DNA from: Leptospiraceae bacterium
Lineage (GTDB): Bacteria > Spirochaetota > Leptospiria > Turneriellales > Turneriellaceae
Assembly (NCBI GenBank): GCA_025055765.1
Contig: JANWWS010000007.1
Location: 82,579 to 146,578 of the forward strand
Direction of reading: 5' to 3'
Length of the DNA: 64,000 nucleotides
Part shown: piece after piece, positions 55,080 to 63,744 of the stretch
Layout of the letters: every line of letters begins with the position of its first letter
Position numbering within the stretch: position 1 is the stretch's first letter
Position numbers and translations under genes: made by a program
Notes under the pieces: model-generated
Told to the model about the DNA's origin: nothing
The model's input: only the letters and a program-made list of their open reading frames with translations
Database searches by the model: none

Positions 55080-57002
55080 CTACTCGGCGTACATTTTATC
55101 GATAATATCCGCATACTTTTCTGCCACCACATGCCTTTTTACTTTAAGCGTATTGTTTAACTCATCTCCTGGTTCAAAGGGTTTTGGTAATATCGCAAAA
55201 GTACCGATTTTTTCAAAACTCTTAAAGCCATTTTCTGTGCTAATGAGCCGCTGTATTTCCTTTTGAATCAATTTTTTCACTAGTGGATTTTCCCTAAGCT
55301 CCGCCATGGAGCCTCCCTTTTCGCCCATACTTTGTAGGTATTCATTCACTCGTTCCTCGTTAATCACAATGAGAGCCCCGACATACTTTTGGTCTTCTCC
55401 TCGGGCGCGGCTTACACACATGACGTGGTCAATGTAATCACTTTCTTTTAGCTTTTCTTCAATGGGTGTTGGCTCCACATTTTCGCCACCGACAAGCACT
55501 AAAGTGTCTTTGGAGCGACCCACGATGCTCAGCTCACCGGTAATCGTTACACGGACAAGGTCCCCTGTGTTAAACCAACCATCGTCACTGAGCACTTCTT
55601 TTGTTTTTTGGGGATTTTTGTAGTAGCCTTGCATGACCTGAGGACCTCTTACATAAAGAGTACCCTTGGCTCCTGGGATGTTAGTTACGTCCCTACCCTC
55701 AAGATCAATGAGTTTCATTTCGGTTTGGGGAATTAGAGGTCCCACTGTCCCTGGAATAACACGGTTAGGCCGCCGTACCGCAAGAACGGGAGAGGTTTCG
55801 GTGAGTCCATAGCCCTCTAAAATCTTCACACCAATAGCAGCAAAGAAATCATCCACATATCCAGGTAGGGCACCCCCTCCCGAAATTGAAGCCTTGAGGT
55901 GACCCCCCGTTGCTGCCAACACCTTGCGGAAAACCAAAATATCACCTAGTTTCTTGGGAATGAAGAGCAAGATAACACTCACCAAGGAAATAAGTTTTAG
56001 ATAAAGTGTTACCAAAAAATTTCGCTTGTGAAAAAGCCTTTCCGCACCTAAAAGCCGATTTAGATTCTTGCGGTAGGCTAGCGCCACATTGCGGAATTTA
56101 TTAAAAATAGCCTCTTTCCCTTGTTTACGTACATTCCCAATGATTTTGTTGTAAACTCCTTCCCAAATACGGGGTACGGCAGGGACATAAGTAGGTTTGA
56201 CTATCTTTAGGTCCTCACCAATATGTTTTATATCTGTATAGGTTATAGAGGCACCCACCGTAAAGAAAAGCATCTCGGCTATCCGGCCAAAAACGTGCCA
56301 CGGAGGCAGAAGGGTAAGCCCCCTATCGCTAGGATCTGCTGGTATGATGGTTGGCAAAATGTTTAGCTGCGAGGCAAAGTTGCTTTGTGTGAGCATCACC
56401 CCTTTAGGCTCGCCCGTGGTACCCGAAGTATAGACAATGGTGGCAAGATCCGAGGGTTTCACGGCTGCAGAGCGGTTTTTTAGTTCCGCGAGGGCCGCAT
56501 TGTCTTTAAGAAGAGCCAAGCCTTCCTTTAACAAATCTGACAACCCAATAGCCCTACGTTCTCCACTAGGTACGCTGTCATTTAAAACTATGTAGGTTTG
56601 AACCTTATGTGGGTATTTTTCTAGACCTTTTTCTATTTTTTCAATTTGCGCGCCATTATGGACAAAGACAAAACTGCATTCGGCGTGATTGATGATATAG
56701 CCTAGCTCTGCCGCTGTGGAATCGGTACCCCGAGGTACATCCACCGCTCCTATAAGTTGGATCGCTAAGTTGCTCATGAGCCAATAGTGGGAAACATCGG
56801 CAATAAGACCTATATGTTCTTGGTGCTTTACTCCTCTTTTTATAAGCGCAAGCGCCAGGGCCTTTACCTTTTCCTCAAGTTGGGAATAGGTCATAGTTTC
56901 GAATTCCTCTTTCCCTTCTGGACGCCAGCGCACTGCTAAGTTTGGGCCATAATTTTGAAAGCTGTGCTCAATAACTTCCGTAAAGGTTTGGAAATTTTTC
57001 AT
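55080..57002 (-). CDS. Long-chain acyl-CoA synthetase (second paralog)
   Basis: Fatty-acid activating enzyme of 640 residues, paralogous to the protein at 26858-28738. P-loop YTSGTTGEPKGVMLTQSN near residue 196, A5 motif EGYGLTETSP near 400, GWFNTGDLV near 472 and RSKDTLVLVGGENVEPTP near 495. It also has the DVPRGTDSTAAELGYI segment near 92. An internal insertion of hydrophobic residues (LYLKLISLVSVILLFIP near 330) could bind the membrane, as in other bacterial long-chain synthetases. ATG 57002 with GAAGGAGGG. It precedes sco by 47 bases; read-through into the cox operon is possible. Confidence 0.93.
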   Translation of the reverse strand: MKNFQTFTEVIEHSFQNYGPNLAVRWRPEGKEEFETMTYSQLEEKVKALALALIKRGVKHQEHIGLIADVSHYWLMSNLAIQLIGAVDVPRGTDSTAAELGYIINHAECSFVFVHNGAQIEKIEKGLEKYPHKVQTYIVLNDSVPSGERRAIGLSDLLKEGLALLKDNAALAELKNRSAAVKPSDLATIVYTSGTTGEPKGVMLTQSNFASQLNILPTIIPADPSDRGLTLLPPWHVFGRIAEMLFFTVGASITYTDIKHIGEDLKIVKPTYVPAVPRIWEGVYNKIIGNVRKQGKEAIFNKFRNVALAYRKNLNRLLGAERLFHKRNFLVTLYLKLISLVSVILLFIPKKLGDILVFRKVLAATGGHLKASISGGGALPGYVDDFFAAIGVKILEGYGLTETSPVLAVRRPNRVIPGTVGPLIPQTEMKLIDLEGRDVTNIPGAKGTLYVRGPQVMQGYYKNPQKTKEVLSDDGWFNTGDLVRVTITGELSIVGRSKDTLVLVGGENVEPTPIEEKLKESDYIDHVMCVSRARGEDQKYVGALIVINEERVNEYLQSMGEKGGSMAELRENPLVKKLIQKEIQRLISTENGFKSFEKIGTFAILPKPFEPGDELNNTLKVKRHVVAEKYADIIDKMYAE

Positions 57003-57126
57003 GAAACCCTCCTTCGAGTATTGGCTCGCAATTTTATTAGTTTTTATCTAAGAGTCAATTATTTTTTCAATAATAAATTAACTTTACAACTCAACAGGCG
57101 CATAGTAAAATTGTTTTAAAAGCCCT

Positions 57127-58500
57127 ATGCAGGCCACTTTGCAGCGCACTATAACCGATGCCATCTTTAGTATTTTTGGGATGGCCGATGCCGAGCGCAC
57201 CTTTAAGCATTCTTTTATTGAAAAAAACCGAGGCAAACCTCTTTTTTTGGTGCGCTGCCAAAATTTAGAGAATATCACGGTAAAGGATTTCTTAGGTAAA
57301 ATCCCAGATTACCTGGCGCGGGTAAGTCCTGATGCCACTGCCAAGACTAATTTTTATGTTTTGGGAGATGAAAAGGAGCTTTTGATTGGCATTGTGGTTA
57401 CTGGTCAAGGTAAAGAGATCCCCTATCCCTTACCTAACATTGATGGCGCTTTTGGTCGTTTCCATGACGAGGCTTTGCGCCAAGGCATCTGTGATTTTGA
57501 TTTTGGGGTAGGACGCACCCAAGCCAACTTTGTCTCGGATGTGGATGAAATATACGAAGAACTCTTGCGTTCTTCCCTTAAGAATCTCAAAGACAACTTG
57601 GTTCGCTGGAGTTGGACTTATTTCAATCGTGCTAACGATTATTTTGCAAATGAAGAGGCTAGTGCTGTTATCCAACCCATTGTTTATTATGACCCCAAGA
57701 AAGCGACTTTTTCTGTAAGAGGGGGGGAGGTTTTTGTAGGGGGTCATTTTTACCAAGGCTACGCCGATCTCATGGAAGATATTCCTGTTGACCAGGATCG
57801 GCGCCGAATTGAACTGCTTATCTTAGAAAAACTGGTTATGGCATGTCACGAGGCCCCTGGTCTTTTAAAATTTAATATATCCCCCCAAACCTTAATCGAT
57901 ACCTTTCACTCGGCAGAGAAAGTCTACCGTTTTAACCAGTTGCTACATCGGGAAAAAATCAACCCTCGTAATGTACGATTAGAACTTGTGGAGAAACCAT
58001 ACGAGGAAAAGCATGTTAAACTCAAAGATGTCTGCCAATACTTTTGGGAATACGGAATAAGTTTTGCTGCGGATGACTTTGGCGTAAAAAGCCAGAGTCA
58101 CCAAATTGTACTTGATCTTGGTGAAATGATAAAGGAGTTTAAGTTAGACCCTATAAGCTTTAAATTTAAACCAGAAGAAGACCATACAAAATTCTTAGAC
58201 AACCTGGCATTTATTGACTATTGTGTGCGCTTGGCCGATAACCGGGAAGCTATTATTACAGCAGAGGCTGTCGATGACTTCGACACATTACGATTTCTGA
58301 TTACCCATCAGGTACATTATTTCCAAAGTAACATATTTTTTGCCAAAATGAACATTTCTGACTATAAGGCCAATTACGCCAATTGGCAGGGACTTCCTGA
58401 AGAGGTTGTTCAGCAAATTATGACGGAACCCCATCTCATGGAAGAGCAAAAACAATGTGGCAACATTTTTGAGACCGCAAAAAGACATAATTTAATATGA
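57127..58500 (+). CDS. Divergent EAL-domain protein, probably non-catalytic
   Basis: Cytoplasmic protein of 457 residues. Residues 180-420 follow the EAL fold: IQPIVYYDPKK near 182, LLKFNISPQTLI near 248, VRLELVEKP near 285, FAADDFGVKSQ near 312, ITAEAVDDFDTL near 378 and VHYFQSNIFFAKM near 397. The actual EAL motif is EVF (GGEVFVGG), the DDFGxG and QGYYF motifs are altered, and the KID-type metal/acid site reads KFKPE. It probably binds c-di-GMP or a partner without hydrolysing it. The N-terminal 180 residues are unassigned. It overlaps carA by 4 bases. Confidence 0.75.
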   Translation: MQATLQRTITDAIFSIFGMADAERTFKHSFIEKNRGKPLFLVRCQNLENITVKDFLGKIPDYLARVSPDATAKTNFYVLGDEKELLIGIVVTGQGKEIPYPLPNIDGAFGRFHDEALRQGICDFDFGVGRTQANFVSDVDEIYEELLRSSLKNLKDNLVRWSWTYFNRANDYFANEEASAVIQPIVYYDPKKATFSVRGGEVFVGGHFYQGYADLMEDIPVDQDRRRIELLILEKLVMACHEAPGLLKFNISPQTLIDTFHSAEKVYRFNQLLHREKINPRNVRLELVEKPYEEKHVKLKDVCQYFWEYGISFAADDFGVKSQSHQIVLDLGEMIKEFKLDPISFKFKPEEDHTKFLDNLAFIDYCVRLADNREAIITAEAVDDFDTLRFLITHQVHYFQSNIFFAKMNISDYKANYANWQGLPEEVVQQIMTEPHLMEEQKQCGNIFETAKRHNLI

Positions 58501-59669
58501 AAAAACGCCCAAGAGGAGTACTGCTTTTAGCCGATGGCCGTTTTTTCAAGGGGGACCTAATTGGCTACCTTGAAGAAACAGGCCGTCTAGGAGAGGTTAT
58601 TTTTAACACTAGCATGAGCGGCTACCAGGAGGTCATTACCGATCCTTCTTATTATCGACAATTTGTCTGTTTCACCTATCCCTCCATAGGTAATTATGGT
58701 GTTAACGACGAAGACAACGAGAGCCATAAACCCTGGCTTGAGGGTATCATTATACGCCATTACCACGAGCGACCCTCAAATCACAGGGCTAAGTATACCC
58801 TTGAAGATTTCTTATTGAAGCACCGCCTTCCCGCCCTGTGTGAAGTAGACACGCGAGCCCTCGTGCGCCATATCCGTGAAAAAGGTGCGCAACAAGCAGG
58901 GCTCTTTTACCTAAGTGAAGACCCATATGAGGATGATAAACTTCTAGAAATGTATTTAAAGAAGGTCCAAGAAGCGCCCCCGATGGAAGGCAGTGACCTT
59001 ACGCAGGGCTTTGATGGCCATATGGCTAATGAATTTGTGAAGGCGCGGCTTGCCCAATTAGGAAAAGACCCTTCCCAAATGTATCGAGTGGCAGTCTTAG
59101 ATTTTGGTATTAAGTACTCTATATTAGAAAACCTATTGCAACACGACATTTATCCCACCGTTTTTGCCGGAAGTAAGCCTATTTTAGAAAATCCCCATTT
59201 TCAAATTAAGAACTTTGACGGTTTTTTCTTTTCCAATGGACCAGGAGACCCTGCCGCAGTTTCAACAGGTATTGAAAATATCCGTTTACTTGCCCAAACA
59301 GGCAAACCCTGCTTTGGTATCTGCCTTGGCCACCAACTGCTGGCCCTGGCTCTAGGCGGCAAAACCTATAAAATGAAGTTCGGGCATCATGGAGCCAACC
59401 AACCTGTAAAAGCAACTCACCGCGCTAGGGTAATCATTACCTCACAAAACCATGGTTTTGCCGTAGATGAAGCAAGCACAGATTTTCTTTTGCAAACGCA
59501 GGCACGTGAAACAAATCCTAATGACAACACCAGCGAGGGCTTTCTTATTTTTAACAAAGATAAGAAAATCTTAAGCGTGCAGTACCACCCCGAGGCAGCA
59601 CCGGGACCTCATGATGGCCGTGTTGTTTTTGCAGAATTTGCCCACATGCTTCGAGAAAGCCGCGTTTAA
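58497..59669 (+). CDS. carA: Carbamoyl-phosphate synthase small subunit
   Basis: Glutaminase subunit that feeds ammonia to CarB for pyrimidine and arginine synthesis. 390 residues. The N-terminal domain has LADGRFFKGDLIG and EVIFNTSMSGYQEVITDPSY; the class I amidotransferase domain has the nucleophile in CFGICLGHQLLALA near residue 278 and the HPEA catalytic pair near 366. Full length. The ATG overlaps the stop of the EAL-like gene. carB is not in the window. The gene converges on the cNMP/patatin-like gene with a 4-base overlap. Confidence 0.97.
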   Translation: MKKRPRGVLLLADGRFFKGDLIGYLEETGRLGEVIFNTSMSGYQEVITDPSYYRQFVCFTYPSIGNYGVNDEDNESHKPWLEGIIIRHYHERPSNHRAKYTLEDFLLKHRLPALCEVDTRALVRHIREKGAQQAGLFYLSEDPYEDDKLLEMYLKKVQEAPPMEGSDLTQGFDGHMANEFVKARLAQLGKDPSQMYRVAVLDFGIKYSILENLLQHDIYPTVFAGSKPILENPHFQIKNFDGFFFSNGPGDPAAVSTGIENIRLLAQTGKPCFGICLGHQLLALALGGKTYKMKFGHHGANQPVKATHRARVIITSQNHGFAVDEASTDFLLQTQARETNPNDNTSEGFLIFNKDKKILSVQYHPEAAPGPHDGRVVFAEFAHMLRESRV

Positions 59670-60925
59670 TACATAATTTCATAGTCACTTTGGTAGAGCC
59701 GAAAAGGAAAATCCTGCGGTAAGACCCTTTGTCTTAATTTGGCAGCAAGAAGAGTTTCGTAATATGCGGCATGAATAGAGCCCGTGAGAGCTAACCTCAA
59801 AGATCTACTGTGGGGGTTAATGAGGGAGGTTTCATCGTATGAGAAAAACATACCTAATGGCAAAGCCGCAAAGGGAAGAATATGAGAGAGCTTGCCAGAA
59901 CCAAACCATAATGGTCCCGCTAAAAGAAATGGCGTGGTGGCTAAGTCGATATTTTTTTCCCCTAGTAGGCGAGAAAGCCTATTCACCGTATACTTAATAT
60001 CAAAAAAAGCCTTTTTCGGATAGATGGGTTGCGTTAATCTACTTATTTCCTTGCTATTGAAGCCAAGCCAAAAAAAAGCATTTCTGCCAAATAAGACTTG
60101 CAGCGAATCTGTATTTCGAGAAAGTACACCATTTAATTTTTGCACCAAAGCTTCTGCTTTTGCCTCCGCCACTTCCTCCCAAAGGAAAACCTTTGTCCTC
60201 TCTTGCATAGCCTCAAGAAGTTGCTTAAGCTTTTTTAAATAAACCTCGGTGTTGTTTTTTAGCCTTAAGCTTTCCACACAAAAAAGGACCCCGGGCCAAA
60301 ACTGTGAATTTAGGCTTTTCGCTAGTGTCTTTGCCTCGTCATAGATTACAATATGGATTTGGCAGCAGTCGTTGATATACGGTGAAAGTTCGCCATGAAT
60401 AACAATCCCCGGCCCTCCTTTTTGGCAAGTTTCATAAAAAAATTTAGCCCATGAAAGCTCATCTTGAAAATCTTGGCTTTCGACAAAGACAAAGTTTTTC
60501 AAAAAATTTTTCCACAAGTCAAGCGCCAAGCTTGAGCCAAGTGTGGCAAGACTAATGATCACAGGCAATTGGCGGTAGCGAGGGAGGATGTCATATTTTT
60601 GGATGCGCAGGGCTTCGAGATAGGAGCGCATGGCACCCGGATTTTCTAAAAGAAAATATGCCAGCTCTTTGGTGGCCAAAGATAAAATCTTGGTGCCCGG
60701 AATATAATGGTATTCGCCGCTGGGATTTCGAATAAAAGGCAAAATCCCCCCCAAGAAGCCAGGAAAAAAATGCCTTTTTGACCATCTAAGACGGCCTTTG
60801 AGGACTATGAAGAGCTGATCTTCTTGGGGAGGAAAACTTCTCTCCTGCCAAGAAAGTCTCTCGAGAATAGCAAGCTCTTTATTGGTAAAACCAGAAAATT
60901 CAAATACAGAAGCAAATAGACTCAT
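59666..60925 (-). CDS. Degenerate cNMP-binding/patatin-like (NTE-type) protein
   Basis: Protein of 419 residues that I interpret as a degraded member of the NTE phospholipase group. Residues 1-110 look like a shortened cyclic-nucleotide-binding domain; 120-230 like the middle Rossmann-type segment (LPVIISLATLGSSLALDLWK); and 290-400 like the end of a patatin domain (LTQPIYPKKAFFDIKYTVNRL, LGEKNIDLATTPFLLAGPLW). The catalytic GxSxG and DGG/DGA motifs are not present, so esterase activity is unlikely. It overlaps the TPR gene by 4 bases. The assignment is by motif order only. Confidence 0.5.
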   Translation of the reverse strand: MSLFASVFEFSGFTNKELAILERLSWQERSFPPQEDQLFIVLKGRLRWSKRHFFPGFLGGILPFIRNPSGEYHYIPGTKILSLATKELAYFLLENPGAMRSYLEALRIQKYDILPRYRQLPVIISLATLGSSLALDLWKNFLKNFVFVESQDFQDELSWAKFFYETCQKGGPGIVIHGELSPYINDCCQIHIVIYDEAKTLAKSLNSQFWPGVLFCVESLRLKNNTEVYLKKLKQLLEAMQERTKVFLWEEVAEAKAEALVQKLNGVLSRNTDSLQVLFGRNAFFWLGFNSKEISRLTQPIYPKKAFFDIKYTVNRLSRLLGEKNIDLATTPFLLAGPLWFGSGKLSHILPFAALPLGMFFSYDETSLINPHSRSLRLALTGSIHAAYYETLLAAKLRQRVLPQDFPFRLYQSDYEIMY

Positions 60926-62283
60926 GAAATAGCCCGCAGCAGGGCAATAAACTCCTTTTTGTCCTTTAATTCAATGGGCCTTGACTGACAGAAAAGTTGT
61001 GCTTGTTGCGTGAATTCACTTGTCGTTAACGCAAGACCTCGAATAGCACCTTTGCTGCGCATTTCCTCATGCATTTGGCGTAGGGCTTTTTCGGGAATAG
61101 GATCCGTCGTACGGAAAATGTATACCAACCTGTTACTGCGTTTTGTATTTCGCCAGCTCCCCTCCGTTTCTGTCGCTAGGATATGCACCTCACTGTCACT
61201 AATGACCTCAAGATCTAATACAGACAGCTCCATGGCCTCCACCATACGACGGGATATCTGCTCGAATTTTCCTGGGGAGGCTATCATGAAGTCTTTAATC
61301 GCATCGTCTGTACGGTATTCTTCATAGGTTTTGAGCTTTTCGGCTACATCTTTAAAGCGGGGGTTAACATCGTGTATTCTCTCCCAGTTAGCAATGGCGG
61401 TATGGAAATCCCGACGTCGTTCTGCACAAACCGATAGAAAATAGCGTAATTGCAGTTCCATTTCAGATGACTTTGGTGCAATAGCAAGACCCTTTTCAAA
61501 CTCAGAAATGGCTTGTTGGTATTGTTCTTTTTCTAAATAGCAAAGTCCTTTAGCCAAATAGGCTCTCGTTTTTAAGCTCTCGTCTTTTAAGGCCATGTCA
61601 AATTCCTTGATGGCCCAATCATAATCTTTTTGGCTCTTGAGGCAAAGCCCCAGGTAATAATGAGCTGCGTAATGTTGGGGATTTAATTTAACAGCCTCGG
61701 TTAAGGCAACTTTGGCTTCTGGGATGTTGTTGATATTGTACTCGAGGACCCCTATGTGGTAGTGGGCATCAGCATGGTTTTTTTGTACCTTTACAGCACT
61801 TTTAAAGTATGGTAGTGCCTTTTCGCCAAGACCAGCGTTTTCAAATAAGAGACCCACTTGGTAATAGTTATCTGCATTGGTGGGATCGAGTTTTGTCAAA
61901 ATAAGAAATTCCTTTTTGGCTTCTTCAAGATTTTTGGTTTGTAGGTAGATTTTGGCAAGCCTACTACGTACTGTCTCTTCCCGAACTCGACTGTCGAATT
62001 TACCAATCTTTAAGACTTGCCGGTATTCCAAAAGAGCTTGTTGAATATTGTTTTCTTTGTTGTAGGCCTCCCCTAAAAGAAAATGGATGTAAGGATCGCG
62101 ATCGTTTTCTTCGAGCATTTTTTGTAATTTTTTTATGGCAATACCTGTTTGCCCATTTTTGAGCATCTCAGCAATCTCTTCAATTTTCTTGGGGATAACG
62201 AATGTCTTAAAGATATAAACAGCAAAGAGGATAAAGATTCCCCCGATGCCAGCAAGAAGAATAAGTGATATTATGTCTTCCAT
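60922..62283 (-). CDS. Membrane-anchored TPR protein with Mrr-like C-terminal domain
   Basis: Protein of 453 residues. One transmembrane helix (ILLAGIGGIFILFAVYIFKTF) near residues 8-30 is followed by about seven tetratricopeptide repeats (residues 45-290, e.g. AHYYLGLCLKSQKDYDWAIKEF). The last 110 residues (about 340-450) resemble an Mrr-type restriction-endonuclease-like fold: VHILATETEGSWRNTKRSNRLVYIFRTT, then RGLALTTSEFTQQAQLF and SRPIELKDK. The usual catalytic D-(E/Q)xK residues of Mrr are not evident, so nuclease activity is doubtful. It lies 4 bases after the coiled-coil gene. Confidence 0.75.
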   Translation of the reverse strand: MEDIISLILLAGIGGIFILFAVYIFKTFVIPKKIEEIAEMLKNGQTGIAIKKLQKMLEENDRDPYIHFLLGEAYNKENNIQQALLEYRQVLKIGKFDSRVREETVRSRLAKIYLQTKNLEEAKKEFLILTKLDPTNADNYYQVGLLFENAGLGEKALPYFKSAVKVQKNHADAHYHIGVLEYNINNIPEAKVALTEAVKLNPQHYAAHYYLGLCLKSQKDYDWAIKEFDMALKDESLKTRAYLAKGLCYLEKEQYQQAISEFEKGLAIAPKSSEMELQLRYFLSVCAERRRDFHTAIANWERIHDVNPRFKDVAEKLKTYEEYRTDDAIKDFMIASPGKFEQISRRMVEAMELSVLDLEVISDSEVHILATETEGSWRNTKRSNRLVYIFRTTDPIPEKALRQMHEEMRSKGAIRGLALTTSEFTQQAQLFCQSRPIELKDKKEFIALLRAIS

Positions 62284-62287
62284 GCTA

Positions 62288-62701
62288 TCATTGTTCTGGG
62301 TTTTTTAAATTAAGACCCGTGGCCAAACGCTGCTGTTTTAGACGACGATTTTCTTCTTCTAACTCTTTAATTTTTGCTAAAGCTCGCAGAAGCTCCTCAC
62401 GGCTAAGCTCGGCAACCTGGTTTTTTGCTTCCATAGTCCTAAGAGCATCAATGAGCTCCTGACGCGAAAATTCCGATACTTGCTCTGCTGCTTTCGCATA
62501 TTCGCGAGCATCCAATAATTCTTTGCGAGCAAATTCCACGATTTGCTCGTACATTTGTACTAGTTTTTCTAAGTTGCTTATTTCCTCATCATTTAGGCGC
62601 AAGACGGTTTCGTAACCTTTTAGGGTGGCTTCAAGCACCTTGATTTTTTCTTGCAATTTCTGATTTTCTTCCGTAAGTTGGCGGATTTTTTCATCTGACA
62701 T
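62288..62701 (-). CDS. Coiled-coil protein with 21-residue repeats
   Basis: Soluble protein of 137 residues, almost wholly predicted helix with heptads. Three successive units of about 21 residues can be aligned: VEFARKELLDAREYAKAAEQ, VSEFSRQELIDALRTMEAKN and VAELSREELLRALAKIKELE (about residues 55-116), each with (F/L)xRxEL(L/I)xA. No Cys, no signal peptide. It is first in the coiled-coil / TPR-Mrr / patatin-like operon and may be a scaffold. Function unknown. Confidence 0.72.
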   Translation of the reverse strand: MSDEKIRQLTEENQKLQEKIKVLEATLKGYETVLRLNDEEISNLEKLVQMYEQIVEFARKELLDAREYAKAAEQVSEFSRQELIDALRTMEAKNQVAELSREELLRALAKIKELEEENRRLKQQRLATGLNLKNPEQ

Positions 62702-62730
62702 AAAAACCCCCTATGTCCCTAGAAAGGAGC

Positions 62731-63300
62731 CTACGCGCTATAGGGTACCAACATTTTTTCGCTTACGCTTCGACTCACCTCTTTGCCCTGGAGTTTTTCT
62801 AAAAAGGCTAGAGCAAAACGCATGGCCGTTCCTGGTCCTCTTGAGGTTAGAATGCGGCCCCCCTGATTATCTTCGACAACTTCGTCTTCTAGGTATTGGG
62901 CTCCCGCTGTGACTAGGACATCTTTTACGGTCGGATAGCTCGTGGCTTTTCGTCCTGCCAATAGGCCCGCCTCTGCCAAGACCCTAGGAGCTGCACAAAT
63001 AGCCGCGATGGATCGGTTCTTCCATTTCTCTAGTAGCTGTTTTACTTCCTCGCTCGACAGTAGGATTTCCACACCTCCACTGCCACCAGGAAGATAAAGC
63101 CAATCATAAGAAGCTACATCTGCTTCACGAAGCAACAAATCAGCCTCGAGCACCACATCGTGCCCACCCTTTACTTTTCGATCCGAGGTGCCTACCGCAG
63201 CTAGGTCCACCTCTACCCCGCCGCGGCGCAAAACATCGACAACGGTAATAAGTTCTACCTCTTCAAAACCCTGCGCCACTAGGGCAAGCACCTTAGGCAT
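62731..63300 (-). CDS. DJ-1/PfpI family protein
   Basis: Protein of 189 residues in the DJ-1/YajL group (glyoxalase-III-like or chaperone activities are reported for relatives). Glu in QGFEEVELI near residue 14 and the nucleophilic Cys in AAICAAPRVLAEAGLL near 102 match the DJ-1 active site; PGGSGGVEILL near 72 is also typical. It lies downstream of a 444-base stretch without genes and upstream of the coiled-coil gene by 29 bases. Confidence 0.93.
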   Translation of the reverse strand: MPKVLALVAQGFEEVELITVVDVLRRGGVEVDLAAVGTSDRKVKGGHDVVLEADLLLREADVASYDWLYLPGGSGGVEILLSSEEVKQLLEKWKNRSIAAICAAPRVLAEAGLLAGRKATSYPTVKDVLVTAGAQYLEDEVVEDNQGGRILTSRGPGTAMRFALAFLEKLQGKEVSRSVSEKMLVPYSA

Positions 63301-63744
63301 AGGAAAAAGGGCATTGGCTTTTATTAGTTGTCAAGTCAAATAATTTACGGTAAATCCTATGCCCAAGGGACAAAGGTTCCTCTTTAATTGAAGAGTTTTT
63401 GGCAGTTGCCTCAAATAAGGCTTTGTAAAAAAAGCTATCTACTGCCGTGGCAACTCCCTGGCTCTTTTTAACTGGCGGGGAAAGCTTAAAGCTGCGAAGG
63501 CTAACCTAACAGACCTTCCATCCAAGGAAGCGAAAGGGAGGCTTCTGAAAAAATCGATGGGATCGACAACGCTATTTTATTGTAGAAAAATATCATGTCC
63601 ACTTGAAAAATCCCATGTAGAACTTGGCTTAAGCAAGATAAATTACCGAATAGCTTGCCGAAGTGAAAACCTAGGCGAAAGCAATTTTAGTTAAAAGATA
63701 ACTTAAGTCTCTTCATGGAGCTCGGGTCGGCACTCTTGCTAACC
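63301..63744. other. 444-base stretch without genes, with alternative hairpins
   Basis: No open frame with a plausible start is visible on either strand. GGCAGT (63401-63406) can pair with ACTGCC (63441-63446), while the overlapping AGTTGCC (63404-63410) can pair with GGCAACT (63449-63455), so the two stems exclude each other. CTCTT/AAGAG followed by TTTTT (63380-63400) is a weak terminator-like element on the plus strand. On the minus strand the region would be the leader of the DJ-1 gene. I could not match it to RNase P RNA, tmRNA, 6S, SRP RNA or a known riboswitch. Confidence 0.6.

Noticed and set aside
60922..62283. Restriction-modification or anti-phage defence gene
   Set aside because: The Mrr-like end lacks visible catalytic residues, and no methylase or other defence gene is nearby.
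63301..63744. Possible RNase P RNA, tmRNA, SRP RNA or 6S RNA
   Set aside because: Short strings such as GCAAG...CCGAATAG resemble RNase P conserved regions, but GAGGAAAGTCC and the ACAGAA region are missing; no tmRNA ends and no SRP GGAAG/AGCA loop were found.
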